Positions 1-9,660 of a stretch of DNA of 64,000 bases are shown here, in pieces. The position numbers and the translations under genes were made by a program. The stretch's first letter is position 1; every line of letters starts with the position of its first letter. The stretch covers positions 6,525,550 through 6,589,549 of the forward strand of contig CM030931.1 in assembly GCA_018136815.1 (NCBI GenBank), written 5' to 3'. The DNA is from Isochrysis galbana. Lineage: Eukaryota; Haptophyta; Isochrysidales; Isochrysidaceae. Under the pieces are notes generated by a model, which ran no database searches, was not told where the DNA came from, and saw only the letters and a list, made by a program, of their open reading frames with translations.

Positions 1-354
1 CATCCGCAGCATGTTAAGTTCCACTGACGGTGCAAGCCGTTTGCCCTTAGGTTGTCGGAGCTCTCAACGGTCGCTTGGTTTGCCCGGGAGCTCTGATTCC
101 TGTTGGCAGCGACGGGACTGAGATGGAAGTGTGTGCCGCACATGCCTGGCTGCTAGCTGATATGATAGCTTCCTGGACCTGGTTAGATCACTAGGGCGTT
201 GTCGGTGACATCCTAACTGTCGGAAGTATAATGCGGGATGCTCACTAGCTAGCAGGTTCCACCGCTGACTCGTTTTCCACCCCCACATCGCCTGCAGGTA
301 TGCGCAATCCGGCCCGCAACTGCGTCTGCAGTATACATCACTGGTGCAACACAG
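1..354. other. upstream flank, no gene recognised
   Basis: No coding signal that I can defend. A first exon of the AAA gene could lie here, because the downstream reading frame has no in-frame ATG near its 5' end, but I found no convincing splice pair. Confidence 0.3.
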
Positions 355-3300
355 GTGGTTTGCTACTCTACACCCAACACAAATCACGTGGGCGTGTGGC
401 ATGCGCTAGCACGTACACTGCAGGGCGAGCTAGCACGTACACTACAAGGCGATGTGGCAGAACAATCGCATAAGACGGACCCAAGTTGCACGCGGTCTCC
501 AATTCCAGCAGAGCTGACTACGCTGCAGAGGAGCTCTGAGCGTCGACCACCCAGAATAGTCGCCAAAGTCACGCGCACAGAAACTCCTGGTCAGGAGGAA
601 GCGCACGAGTCAACAATTTTCCGGGCCCTAGGGATCCTCCCTGGGCAGGTCGAGGCGTTCCGCATATTGTGTGCGCTCATCGGCTGCAGCACTTGCGCCG
701 TGCAGCGCTTGACAACCAGGGGCCAGGGGCCCCCAAATGGTGTCCTCCTGTACGGCCCACCCGGCTGCGGAAAGACGCATCTTGTGAATGTGGCAGCGGC
801 CGTGTTCAAGATTCCTTTAATCTGTGTCGACGCGTCGAATCGCTCACATGTCTATGGGGGTGGTACCATGAATGCCCTCGAGACGCCGGCTTCAAGGTAT
901 GATACAGATGGCTTGGGCGTCTTCCGCCGCCTGGAAGTACTGACGCAATGTAGGAAAGGCTCCATGCAAGAGCCCATCAGTGCGTGGAGTCCGGCACAAA
1001 TGAGAAACGAAGGCGTTGCGGGTAGTGCATTAGGTGCAGGCGACACTGGTGGAGGCGAGGGAGCACAACGCCTAAGACAGCTTTTCTTGCATGCGCTAGA
1101 AAGATCGCGCACCGCCACAAAGGCTGCAGGTCGGCTGATGCCAAGCTTGCTTTTCATCGATGAGATCGACACGTGGTGCCCGCCCTTGGGCGAACAGGCG
1201 AGTGCCATCCTTATCGGGCGACTCTTCGCGTCCATGCAACACCTGCCTTCATCCCAGTGGAAAGGGCGCCCTTTGTTCCCACAAGTGCGGCCTAGGTTCT
1301 CTCTAGTAGGTCCCTCTCTCAGTCCTTCAGATCTCAACACATGCAGACACCCTTACACCTGCCACTCGTTGTAGCACACAACGCTGGAACACATCCGCAA
1401 TGTGGCAACTCTCCGCGCCCTGATGGATGCCTCGGCCAAGGATGAAATGGAGGCGCCAACACTCAGCAAATGCAGGGACAGTATGGGCTCCCTAACTTCC
1501 CTCGCCTCTACAAATGCATCCATTGAGAAGCGCGTCGATGAGATTAAGCTAGAGCTCCTTGACGATGTCCCGGGGTCACAAGGTCCTCCTGGTAGCCCTC
1601 AAGGGCGGGTCATCGTTGTGGGAGCAACCAATCGTCCTCATGCCATCGATGCGTCTCTAAGACGTGCGGGACGCATAGAATGGGAAACGCCTCTCTCCGC
1701 TCCCACTGCTGATCATAGGCGAGAAACTTTGCGGACATTTGTTTTCGAATCGTTATTGACATGCCGTTCGGATGCGTATCCGACGGACACCGATGACGCC
1801 TTTACACTCCCAGATGCTGGCACTACGAACGAAGCAATGCAAGCTGCTAAAATCAACGAGCTCGTCGACGAGCTGGCCACCTCCACAAGTGGCTTCAGCA
1901 CAGCGGACCTTCTTGCGCTCAAGCGCGAGGCGGTCTTGTGTGCTACCGCACGACTCGCCGAAGCCCATCGAGAACGAGGACGCCGAGATAAAAACACACA
2001 AGCAGAAATCATCGGAGCTGAGTGCTCCGCCCATTCCAACGAGGATTATCACGAGCGTGTCGTGCATCCAAAGCGGGTCGTGCACCCACCGCTGCCCTCA
2101 GCGTCGACTCCAAGCATGGACATCCAAGCGAGGGGTGGTACCTCGTCGAGTATCGCTGTTCCCAAGGCGTTGTTGGAGTCCGATTGGCGTCAAGCGCTTG
2201 GTCGTGTGACTGCGAGTGCTCTCCGCTATCAGGCGAGTGTCGAGCGTCGCGTTGAACGCTTAGGATGGGCTGCTATCGGCGGCCTGCCGGATGTGAAGAA
2301 ACGACTCGAACGGGCGGTAGCCTGGCCATTAGAGCACCCTGAGGTACAAGGCGCTGCCTGCGTGCGCGGTCGAGCTGCTAGTGCAAGACCTGAGGCCCTT
2401 GCTGGCCCGGTGCGGCGCGTGGTCGAGCATGAGAAGTCTTGTGCTGGCTAAGGCGGCTGACGGGTGGACGGCGGTGGAGACCTCAAAGGGCTCAGCTGCC
2501 CGTTCCTTGTTTAACGTCTCAGGCCTTACGCCGCATGGGCATTCGCGCCGCTCGAGGAGTCCTACTGCATGGGCCACCCGGTTGCTCGAAGACGACGCTC
2601 GCTCGCGCTGTTGCCGGCGCCACCCGCGCAGCCTTCCACCACCTTTCGGGCGCCGAAGTGTACTCGCCATACGTAGGTGCGATGCGGCGTTGGGTCCAAC
2701 CTTTCGCTTGGTTCGTATTTGCTTCGCCATTACACTAGTGAGCGTTCGGTTCAGTTCACATCCATCATGCCGGTGTTGTGGTGACAAGCGCTGAACGCCT
2801 TGGTAGCCTTGGATATGCATTTGCTGACTCACGAACGGTGTCTTACGCCGATTCGTCCTCCGATACGCACTCGCTGATTGAGAGTAGTGTTGCACTCAAC
2901 AACGTACACACATGTTGTATGGCTCCCTCTTGTTAGGCGAGGCGGAGCGTGCCATCCGTCAGTTTTTTGACCTAGGTCGTGCAACTGCGCCATCAATTCT
3001 TTTCTTGGACGAAATTGATGCATTGGTCGGCCGACGCGATGCCGACACGGGTGGAGGAGGTGGAGGCGAGGCGGTGCAGCTGCGAGTGCTCTCAACTCTT
3101 CTCAATGAGATGGATGGCGTCGAGCCGCTCGATCAGGTATTGTTTGAGGCCATATTGTTCAGAGCCTCTGTTGGGTAGACTACGCAACTTCATTGTGCGA
3201 ATGGCCCCTAAATGACGAAGGAATTGCTCTCATTCCCCCCATACTAGGTCGTCGTAATTGGCGCCACCAATCGCATCGATCTCCTGGACATCGCCCTCTT

Positions 3301-3906
3301 GCGCCCAGGAAGGTATGCTCACTCCGAGAGCAATACAAATAACCCGAGCCTTCTTTGGTCGATGCAAGTCGAAGTTGGTGCCACATGTCGAAGACCGACT
3401 AGCAATGGGTTGCACCATCCGCTCCCTGCCACGTTCCGATGTCTCACTTCATTGGCTTCTCGCTATCATTCCGTGTTGCAGATTTGATGAGCTCATCCTA
3501 GTCCCGCCGCCGGACGCCGCCGGACGCCGCCAGGTGAGCCATGCTCGTTTGCGATGCCCCGCTTTGTGCCCAAACATTGCACCGTCTCTAGCAATGAGTC
3601 GCCTCCGCCGCGCCGCGCCTGTATTGCTGCCGCCACTACAACTTGATGCATCAACCTAGCAAGCGCACTCGATTGCAGGTTCTTGATGTACATACACGCG
3701 GGATGCCTCTTCATGATGACGTGGATCTCGGGTCACTTGCAGCAACGTGTGATGGCTGGAGTGGGGCGGAGATGGCCGAGCTCTGCCGTGCGGCGGCGAT
3801 GGAGGCTCTTCGCGGCGATATTCTTGCACCCAAAGTTGAGCGAGCTCACTTCGAGGCTGCGCTCGCTTCCAATATTCGTAGAGCTCGCAGCACGGTGAGC
3901 GAGTGA
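355..3906 (+). CDS. AFG2-family double AAA ATPase (SPATA5/SPATA5L1/CIP111-like)
   Basis: Type II AAA+ ATPase; the family works in ribosome biogenesis and protein unfolding. Proposed exons: 355-1284, 1375-2343, 2523-2676, 2937-3136, 3248-3312, 3482-3533, 3679-3906. All introns are GT-AG and the frame closes exactly to 866 codons including the stop. D1 has Walker A GPPGCGKT near residue 134, Walker B LLFIDEID and the sensor/arginine-finger run GATNRPHAIDASLRRAGRIE. D2 has Walker A GPPGCSKT, then SGAEVYSPYVGEAERA across an intron, Walker B ILFLDEID, a second GATNR segment and ALLRPGR|FDE across an intron. The tail HTRGMPL...GWSGAEM is the usual AAA lid. GPPGCSKT and the SGAEVYSPYVG segment favour AFG2/SPATA5L1 over CDC48 or NVL. 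There is no CDC48-like N domain. The 5' end is uncertain: position 355 is a GTG codon, so a short upstream exon is likely. D1 carries an insertion of about 60 residues before the helix preceding Walker B. Confidence 0.85.
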
Positions 3907-4029
3907 GCATCATTGCGCATGCACTCCCCTTCTTGACCGCCAATGAACAAGTGAGGATCGGGTAGGGGGCCAAGCTGTGAGTAAAAGGGCATCCCGTTCA
4001 TTGTTGTGTCTTTTTTAATAAAATAATTA

Positions 4030-4647
4030 ATACTATCTCCCGGATTGGGTGCTACGCACATTCGACCGGAGAGGCGTTGGCGCGTTTGCCTGCAACTAAA
4101 GTAGAACTAAATAAAACTATTGACTATGGATTGACATCTAGCCGCACTTACCATACTACGAACCCTTACTCACTATCACTCTCACTCACGAGCACGAGCA
4201 GACTCACACTAGATAGGAGACAGGCCTAGCACGTGTGTGAGTGAAGCACAACAAACATACCAGCACAATGTCGACCATTTACACGCATCCTGAACGACGC
4301 ACCCGTACTGAGCCTACGCCTCACGTCACGCTGCCTCGTGGCTCGCGCTTTCGGCGATTCCTACGAGCGGGGGTTTCCGGGGTTGCAGGAACTTCGACAG
4401 GGAGTAGACGTTGCCCCGAGTCCGAGATCATGTTGTGCTTCTTGGTGGCGATGTGGCTGCCGCGGGGATGCCTGCGAAATGCAGAACAATATGGTTAGGT
4501 GTTAGCTACGAGCTACGAGGAGCGCGAGGAACAAGGCTGGGGCAGCAGACAGGGCTGGAGTGGGGCACAGCGATCGCACCTTAGCGTGTCGAGGCGCGAT
4601 GGCTCTGCGCCCCCTGAATGCGATGCACTGCCGCCTACGCTGCGCAA
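4030..4647 (+). repeat. left arm of 618-bp inverted repeat
   Basis: This segment is the reverse complement of 6380-6997, with no mismatch in the stretches I compared. The outer ends read TACTATCTCC and GGAGATAGTA, so a TA target duplication as left by Tc1/mariner elements is possible but not proven. The arm holds an inverted copy of the last exon and the end of the intron of the gene at 5807-6706. The 85-residue open frame at 4241-4498 is antisense to that exon and is not proposed as a gene. Confidence 0.85.
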
Positions 4648-4659
4648 AGGTGTCGTTCC

Positions 4660-4745
4660 GTCAATTGTGGGGCATCAGTCGAATTGAGCGATCAAATGTC
4701 CACAGTTATTTTAAAATTAAATAAGGGCTAGCAGTGCGTGGGGAT
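4660..4745 (+). repeat. dispersed repeat R1, copy 1
   Basis: Contains GTCGAATTGAGCGATCAAAT followed by an AT-rich block ending GTGCGTGGGGATAACAA. A second copy lies at 5643-5712 and a related one at 9002-9090. The first two copies bracket the LINE fragment at 5050-5620 as direct repeats. Confidence 0.7.
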
Positions 4746-4759
4746 AACAACTTTTTTCT

Positions 4760-5037
4760 CAGAGATGTTTCGTTACGCAGCACGTGTGGTGACTTGCAAT
4801 CACAATGTGCACGCCGCGCATGGGCACGGCGCGATGTGCATCGGCCCCCCCGCGGAGACGCCGTGCGTGCGCATGCCGACTTTTTCCCTCTGCGTGCCGC
4901 CTACGGCGCACAATTACGTAAACGTGCAATATAAGAGATGTTTCGTTACGCAGCACGTGTGATGACTTGCAATCACAATGTGCACGCCGCGCATGGGCAC
5001 GGCGCGATGTGCATCGGCCCCCCCGCGGGGGCGCCGT
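4760..5037 (+). repeat. 104-bp direct duplication
   Basis: Units at 4760-4863 and 4934-5037 both start GAGATGTTTCGTTACGCAGC and run through CATCGGCCCCCCCGCGG, with only a few substitutions. The spacing is 174 bp. The two units each contain GTGCACGCCGCGCATGGGCA. No gene is supported here. Confidence 0.75.
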
Positions 5038-5049
5038 AAATATTACGTA

Positions 5050-5620
5050 TGGCTCTACCAAGAACGTCGTAGCACCAGAGACCACGAACTCGAAGAGACG
5101 CTAGAAACACGCCCAATGAACAACCACGACAGCGATGCCATAGAAGGGTAAAATAACGTTGGAGGAACTAACGGACGCCATCACCCAAATAGGGAGCGGC
5201 AAAAGCGCGGGACCAGACGCGCTGCCGGCAGAATTCTATAAAAGCTTCATGGACCTAGTGAAACATGACTTCCTTAGGATGCTAAACCTAGCTCTAGAGC
5301 AGGGGCAACTAACACATATCTATGAGAGAAGGCGACATAATACTTCTATATAAAAAAGGAGACACGCGAGACCCTAGGAACTATAGACCCATCACGCTTC
5401 TGCAAAGCGACTACAAAATATTAGCCAAGGTGCTAACGAATAGATTAAAAAAAGTAATCGGGAATATAATCTCGAAAGACCAGCTAGGCTTCGTCCCGAA
5501 TCGGTTAATCGGCGAAGCCACCCATCTGTTACAACTGACGAACGCATACCTAGACGAAACGGGGGAGCCAGGACTCCTCCTAGCGCTTGACTGGGAAAAG
5601 GCCTTCGACAGGGTCAACTG
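5050..5620 (+). mobile_element. LINE ORF2 fragment (linker and reverse transcriptase fingers/palm), frameshifted
   Basis: Conceptual translation shows the EN-RT linker (LYQERRSTRDHELEE), the finger motif GSGKSAGPDALPAEFYKSF, DIILLYKKGDTRDPRNYRPI and palm motif A LLLALDWEKAFDRV, after which it stops. Frames change near 5150 and near 5315, so it is dead. Its linker matches the minus-strand fragment at 52887-53412, so both come from the same LINE family. The catalytic YADD-type motif is absent. Confidence 0.85.
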
Positions 5621-5642
5621 AGAGTTTTACCACTTGGTATCA

Positions 5643-5712
5643 GTCGAATTGAGCGATCAAATGTCCACAGTTATTTAAAATTAAATAAGGGCTAGCACTG
5701 CGTGGGGATAAC
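5643..5712 (+). repeat. dispersed repeat R1, copy 2
   Basis: Same 68-bp core as 4677-4745 in direct orientation; differs by one T in the T-run and one base near GCTAGCA(G/C)TGCG. Confidence 0.7.
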
Positions 5713-5806
5713 AATAACAACTTTCTCTGCCTTTCCCGCGGTGCATGTTCCCCCGCGGGGACGCCTAAACGCTTTTCATCTGAGGCCGACACTCGTCTTC
5801 CTCACG

Positions 5807-6706
5807 ATGGTGGCGACTCGGCGCGCATCCGCACGGTCCTCCGTCCTCTCCTCTCGTGCTCCTGCTCGCTGGCTTCGTTCGACTCTCTCGCCACGGCCAC
5901 CTGTCGACTGGACGGCGATGGCGGGGGCGGCGGATGTGCCGGTGTCCCTAGGGGCACGCGCGACGGGAACGAACGACGGCGGAGGGGGCGAAGGCGGCGG
6001 TGGAGGCGAGTTGGGTAAAGGTGGCGGGAGTGGAGGCGGAGGTGACGGCGGCGGTGGTGGTGGAGGAGGAGAAGGCGGCGGAGGAGACCCCCTCCTGGCC
6101 ATGCCCATGGACCCCACCGCGCATTACAATGCCGCTCTGCGTGAGCTGGCCGTCGCGCGAGTGCGGCAGTTCCGGAGCGATCGCCGCCTGCGCGGCCACC
6201 CGCCCGCGCCCGAGCCCATGATGGCCGCCCTTGCGTTCACCCAGTCCGCCCTACGCCTGCCCCAGCACCGTGACCGCCTCCTGCAGCTGCTCCACAGGTG
6301 GCAGTGTGGCGAGGCGGAGCTGGCGCAGGCAGAGGCCTAAGCGACGTGGGAGGAGGGCCGGCGGCGCAGCAGCGATTTGTTGCGCAGCGTAGGCGGCAGT
6401 GCATCGCATTCAGGGGGCGCAGAGCCATCGCGCCTCGACACGCTAAGGTGCGATCGCTGTGCCCCACTCCAGCCCTGTCTGCTGCCCCAGCCTTGTTCCT
6501 CGCGCTCCTCGTAGCTCGTAGCTAACACCTAACCATATTGTTCTGCATTTCGCAGGCATCCCCGCGGCAGCCACATCGCCACCAAGAAGCACAACATGAT
6601 CTCGGACTCGGGGCAACGTCTACTCCCTGTCGAAGTTCCTGCAACCCCGGAAACCCCCGCTCGTAGGAATCGCCGAAAGCGCGAGCCACGAGGCAGCGTG
6701 ACGTGA
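5807..6706 (+). CDS. hypothetical two-exon protein with glycine-rich middle, partly duplicated in the inverted repeat
   Basis: ATG at 5807; proposed exons 5807-6297 and 6556-6706 with intron GTGGCA...TTCGCAG, giving 213 residues. The N-terminus is Arg/Ser-rich (MVATRRASARSS), which could be an organelle presequence. It is followed by a long Gly tract, a helical segment (HYNAALRELAVARVRQFRSD) and a basic C-terminus (RRNRRKREPRGS) resembling a nuclear signal. No family recognised. The intron's 3' part and exon 2 lie inside the right inverted-repeat arm. It may be a transposon-encoded protein or a captured host gene. The splice model rests only on frame and consensus. Confidence 0.4.
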
Positions 6707-6997
6707 GGCGTAGGCTCAGTACGGGTGCGTCGTTCAGGATGCGTGTAAATGGTCGACATTGTGCTGGTATGTTTGTTGTGCTTCACTCACACACGTGCTA
6801 GGCCTGTCTCCTATCTAGTGTGAGTCTGCTCGTGCTCGTGAGTGAGAGTGATAGTGAGTAAGGGTTCGTAGTATGGTAAGTGCGGCTAGATGTCAATCCA
6901 TAGTCAATAGTTTTATTTAGTTCTACTTTAGTTGCAGGCAAACGCGCCAACGCCTCTCCGGTCGAATGTGCGTAGCACCCAATCCGGGAGATAGTAT
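6380..6997 (-). repeat. right arm of 618-bp inverted repeat
   Basis: Reverse complement of 4030-4647. It starts inside the intron of the 5807-6706 gene, includes exon 2 and about 290 bp of downstream flank, and ends GGAGATAGTA. The near-identity implies a recent origin or gene conversion. Confidence 0.85.
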
Positions 6998-7344
6998 ACG
7001 ATATACCCATTACCAGTAGCGATAAATCCTCAATCATGACTTGGTGAATTTTCATCCTCAGAAGTTAAAAGCCCCGTTTGACCGCCCTACCTAATGGAGC
7101 CGTGCTAACCATAAAGAGCTCATGCACACAGTAGTGTAGGTGAGAGAATCCGCATGGAGGGGACACAACGTCGCAAGGTCCTAGTGTTCAAATGTAGGAG
7201 TCGGTCGCCGATCAACTACGTTGCACGCCGTCGCTCTCATCCCTATTGAGTGAAGACCCCGCATGTTGTTGATACATTCTTGATGTTGTTCACGGTGGTG
7301 CGTGCACCGGTTGCACTTCAAGGCAGGGCATTGCCCTTCAATCA
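6998..7344. other. intergenic, short repeat word shared with 49.3 kb
   Basis: No gene seen. The word GCCCCGTTTGACCGCCCTAC near 7072-7091 recurs with one extra T near 49323-49343, suggesting a shared repeat. Confidence 0.4.
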
Positions 7345-8577
7345 TTAGGCATTAATTGCATATTTAGCGGCGATGTTGCACGGCTTATACGGCGCAGTTG
7401 ACACCTCTGAGGTGAAACGAAGCTGGCCACGCTCCGCATCCACTGCAAAACAAATTACATTCTTTGTCTCCTGATTCCCAACCACAAGCCAGCGGCCGCC
7501 GTCAATCAGCTTGAAGTTCCGCGGGACATCCCCACGCGTCGACTCGTGTCCAAGCAACGCCAGGCGGGTATTACTGCCAGAGCCTTGGACAGCAAAGATG
7601 GCAATCAAACCGGGAGATGCAGAACGGCATCCAACGAAGAGGATGCGCCCATTAGGGTGTAATGCAATGTCGCTTCCGCCACGGTGGTGTGCGCGATCTG
7701 GCTGCACGTTATCGGGGAGCGCATTGACGGTGTGTTGAGCTTGCAGATTACCTGTCTTGGCATCAAAGGACGCAACGGTGACTGTGCAATCCAGCTCATT
7801 TTGGATGAACAAGGTCGCGCCGGTGGCATCCCAGCAGCAATGACGGCACCCGGCAGCCGAGTCGGCTCGAAGATGCCGTGGGTCATCGGCGGCACCCTGC
7901 AGAGCCCCTGTATTTGCGTCGAATCCGTACACAAAAACGGTGGACAGGCCCAGATCGCAAGTAACTACCCAGCGATTGGAGGGGTGCACAATGATGCAAT
8001 GGGAATGGGGCCCTTCTTGACGGTCATGGAGCTCCTTGTCAATCAAATCACCACCCTGATGATGCTTTGAATCGGTTGCGGGCCCGAGCGAACCGTCGTC
8101 GCGCACCGGGACCACGCAGACTGAGCCCTCTGTGTAGTTGGCTGCAAAGAGCCACTTTCCGGTGGTATCGAGCTGACAGTAGCAAGGGTGGCGTCCGACG
8201 GAGCTCACCGGAGGACCCACGGGCTGAAGATCGCCGTCATCGCCAAGCCGGAATGCCTGAAGCATGCCCGGATCGTCCTCCATCGCGACGTACACGAAGC
8301 CATTGCTCTGGCGGCTGATCCAGCCCGGGTTCAGACCGTCTGTGGGTATAGGCGGACCAGCGAGACTGAGGCCGCCTGTCGCTGAGGAGAGAGAGAGGCG
8401 GAGGATGGTCTTCGTAGGCGAATTGTCATCTCCGAAGGAGGTGCCCACGTGGATCAGGTGCGCGGCCGCGACGTCCTCGCCCCCCATTGTGGTGCGGAAG
8501 CGTCTGAGTCTCCCTCCGTCTTGTAATGGTAGTTTTACTACTGGGGCTAGAAGATTCATCTCCTGGAATGGATTCAT
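7345..8577 (-). CDS. lactonase, seven-bladed beta-propeller (6-phosphogluconolactonase family)
   Basis: Intronless, 410 residues, close to the usual length of the PF10282 beta-propeller lactonases. These hydrolyse lactones such as 6-phosphogluconolactone or act on related cyclic substrates. Visible family features are repeated blade strands of the type GFVYVAMEDDPGMLQAFRL, the segment VGRHPCYCQLDTTGKWLFAA, GPHSHCIIVHPSNRWVVTCD with its histidines, DIALHPNGRILFVGCR near blade 6, and a closing blade with GRWLVVGNQETKNVICF. The start at 8577 is the first ATG; a second ATG (MGGEDVAAAH) about 30 codons in could be used. No signal peptide is evident, so it is probably cytosolic. Being intronless beside intron-rich genes may reflect bacterial transfer or retroposition; that is inference. 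Confidence 0.85.
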   Translation of the reverse strand: MNPFQEMNLLAPVVKLPLQDGGRLRRFRTTMGGEDVAAAHLIHVGTSFGDDNSPTKTILRLSLSSATGGLSLAGPPIPTDGLNPGWISRQSNGFVYVAMEDDPGMLQAFRLGDDGDLQPVGPPVSSVGRHPCYCQLDTTGKWLFAANYTEGSVCVVPVRDDGSLGPATDSKHHQGGDLIDKELHDRQEGPHSHCIIVHPSNRWVVTCDLGLSTVFVYGFDANTGALQGAADDPRHLRADSAAGCRHCCWDATGATLFIQNELDCTVTVASFDAKTGNLQAQHTVNALPDNVQPDRAHHRGGSDIALHPNGRILFVGCRSASPGLIAIFAVQGSGSNTRLALLGHESTRGDVPRNFKLIDGGRWLVVGNQETKNVICFAVDAERGQLRFTSEVSTAPYKPCNIAAKYAINA

Positions 8578-8834
8578 TTCCCGTCGCGCGGAGCCCGCCC
8601 CACACAGTTCACTAATAACTTCTCGTGCACCACACAGTTAGCCGCCTGCTGCACTCATCGGCAGGATATCCGTTCATGCTACCACTCCTTCAATAAATTT
8701 CATCATATTCTCGCCGCACACGCACACGCGACTTTGGGTCCCACTACCACTACCACCACCACTACCACTACCACTACTTTCTACTTTCTAATTCTAAGCT
8801 CGTTTCCTCTTTGGTCTTTGGGAACAATAATAAT

Positions 8835-8985
8835 AATCTAACTTAGCATTAGTACCACTACTCTCACTAGCCCTGTACCAACACGACAGCCCTCAGCGCA
8901 CCTGCCCGTACGCCTCGGCGCATGTTGCTGCCACAGATACATACACGTATGCACCCCTCCACATCTCCCCCCTCCCCCTCGCAAG
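8835..8985 (+). repeat. dispersed repeat R2, copy 1
   Basis: About 150 bp shared with 12445-12592, with few differences. Both contain AGCATTAGTACCACTACTCT and CGCCTCGGCGCATGTTGCTG. Confidence 0.75.
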
Positions 8986-9001
8986 GTGTCGTTGTGTCGT
9001 T

Positions 9002-9090
9002 CCGTCAAATGTGGGACATGAGTCGAATTGAGCGATCGAATGTCCACAGTTGTATACATTGCGTTAATTTAAAATTAAATGTAGACTAGC
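9002..9090 (+). repeat. dispersed repeat R1, copy 3
   Basis: Shares GTCGTTCCGTCA, GTCGAATTGAGCGATC(A/G)AAT and TTTAAAATTAAAT with the copies near 4.7 and 5.65 kb, with small insertions. Confidence 0.6.
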
Positions 9091-9129
9091 GTAACATTCC
9101 CTCCTTCCCGCGACGCGTGTCCCCCCAGG

Positions 9130-9208
9130 CCCAGCGCGGGCGTGGGAGTGCAGCTCGCGGCCCGCGCCCACGAAGGGTCTGGGCAGGAATGATGAGTGCC
9201 CTGCCCCT
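9130..9208 (+). repeat. dispersed repeat R3, copy 1
   Basis: The block running through GGCGTGGGAGTGCAGCTCGC and GGTCTGGGCAGGAATGATGA recurs almost unchanged at 13193-13268. Confidence 0.75.
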
Positions 9209-9499
9209 GCCAAAGGGCAGGGGCTGGGGTTGAATGTACGGGCCAACCCCGGGGGGTGTCCGCAATGGAGAGAGGGGGGCGCGAGGCCCCCATTGACCCC
9301 CACTCATAAAAGTAGGTTGGCCTCTTTGGGAACAAGTCACAAGTCGCGAAGGCGCACAGGCGGCTGGCGCGGCGCATGATTCATCCGGGAAGACCGGGAC
9401 GGGCTCATCGCGAGAGCGGGGGAAGCCAAAATCGGGCATTTAGCATTTAGATTTAGCATTTAGGTCACGTTCTCCGTCGTTCGTCGTTCCGTCGAATAT

Positions 9500-9660
9500 A
9501 TATATGTTACCCCCCAGGAGCCAACGCCCCCCAGGAGCTCTCGGGGGCCCCCAGGAGCTATCGGGGGAAATTTTCTCCCGATCGCCAACAGCCCCACCGA
9601 GAGCTACCGGGGGACCGAGAAAATCCCCCGAGAGCTGTTGGGAGAGATTGCTCATGGGCG
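9500..9660. repeat. cluster of CCCCCGAGAGCT-like words in both orientations
   Basis: Variants of AGCTCTCGGGGG occur at about 9536, 9557, 9600 and 9626, alternating in orientation around GGGGAAATTTTCTCCC. The leading word TACCCCCCAGGAGCCA recurs near 56199, next to the LINE insertion there. Not a gene. Confidence 0.55.

Larger units (their letters stand above)
8578..9130. other. intergenic with CCA/TAC simple repeat
   Basis: An imperfect ACCACT repeat occupies about 8738-8780. Copies of dispersed repeats follow (8835-8985 and 9002-9090). No gene recognised. Confidence 0.5.

Noticed and set aside
4241..4498. 85-residue frame found identically in both inverted-repeat arms
   Set aside because: Identity follows from the arms being copies. 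The frame is antisense to the proposed last exon and has no start context or family.
5776..6117. Pro-rich minus-strand frame opposite the glycine tract
   Set aside because: Complement of GGC/GGA repeats only.
4030..6997. LTR retrotransposon with the 618-bp arms as LTRs
   Set aside because: The arms are inverted, not direct, and the internal RT belongs to a non-LTR element.
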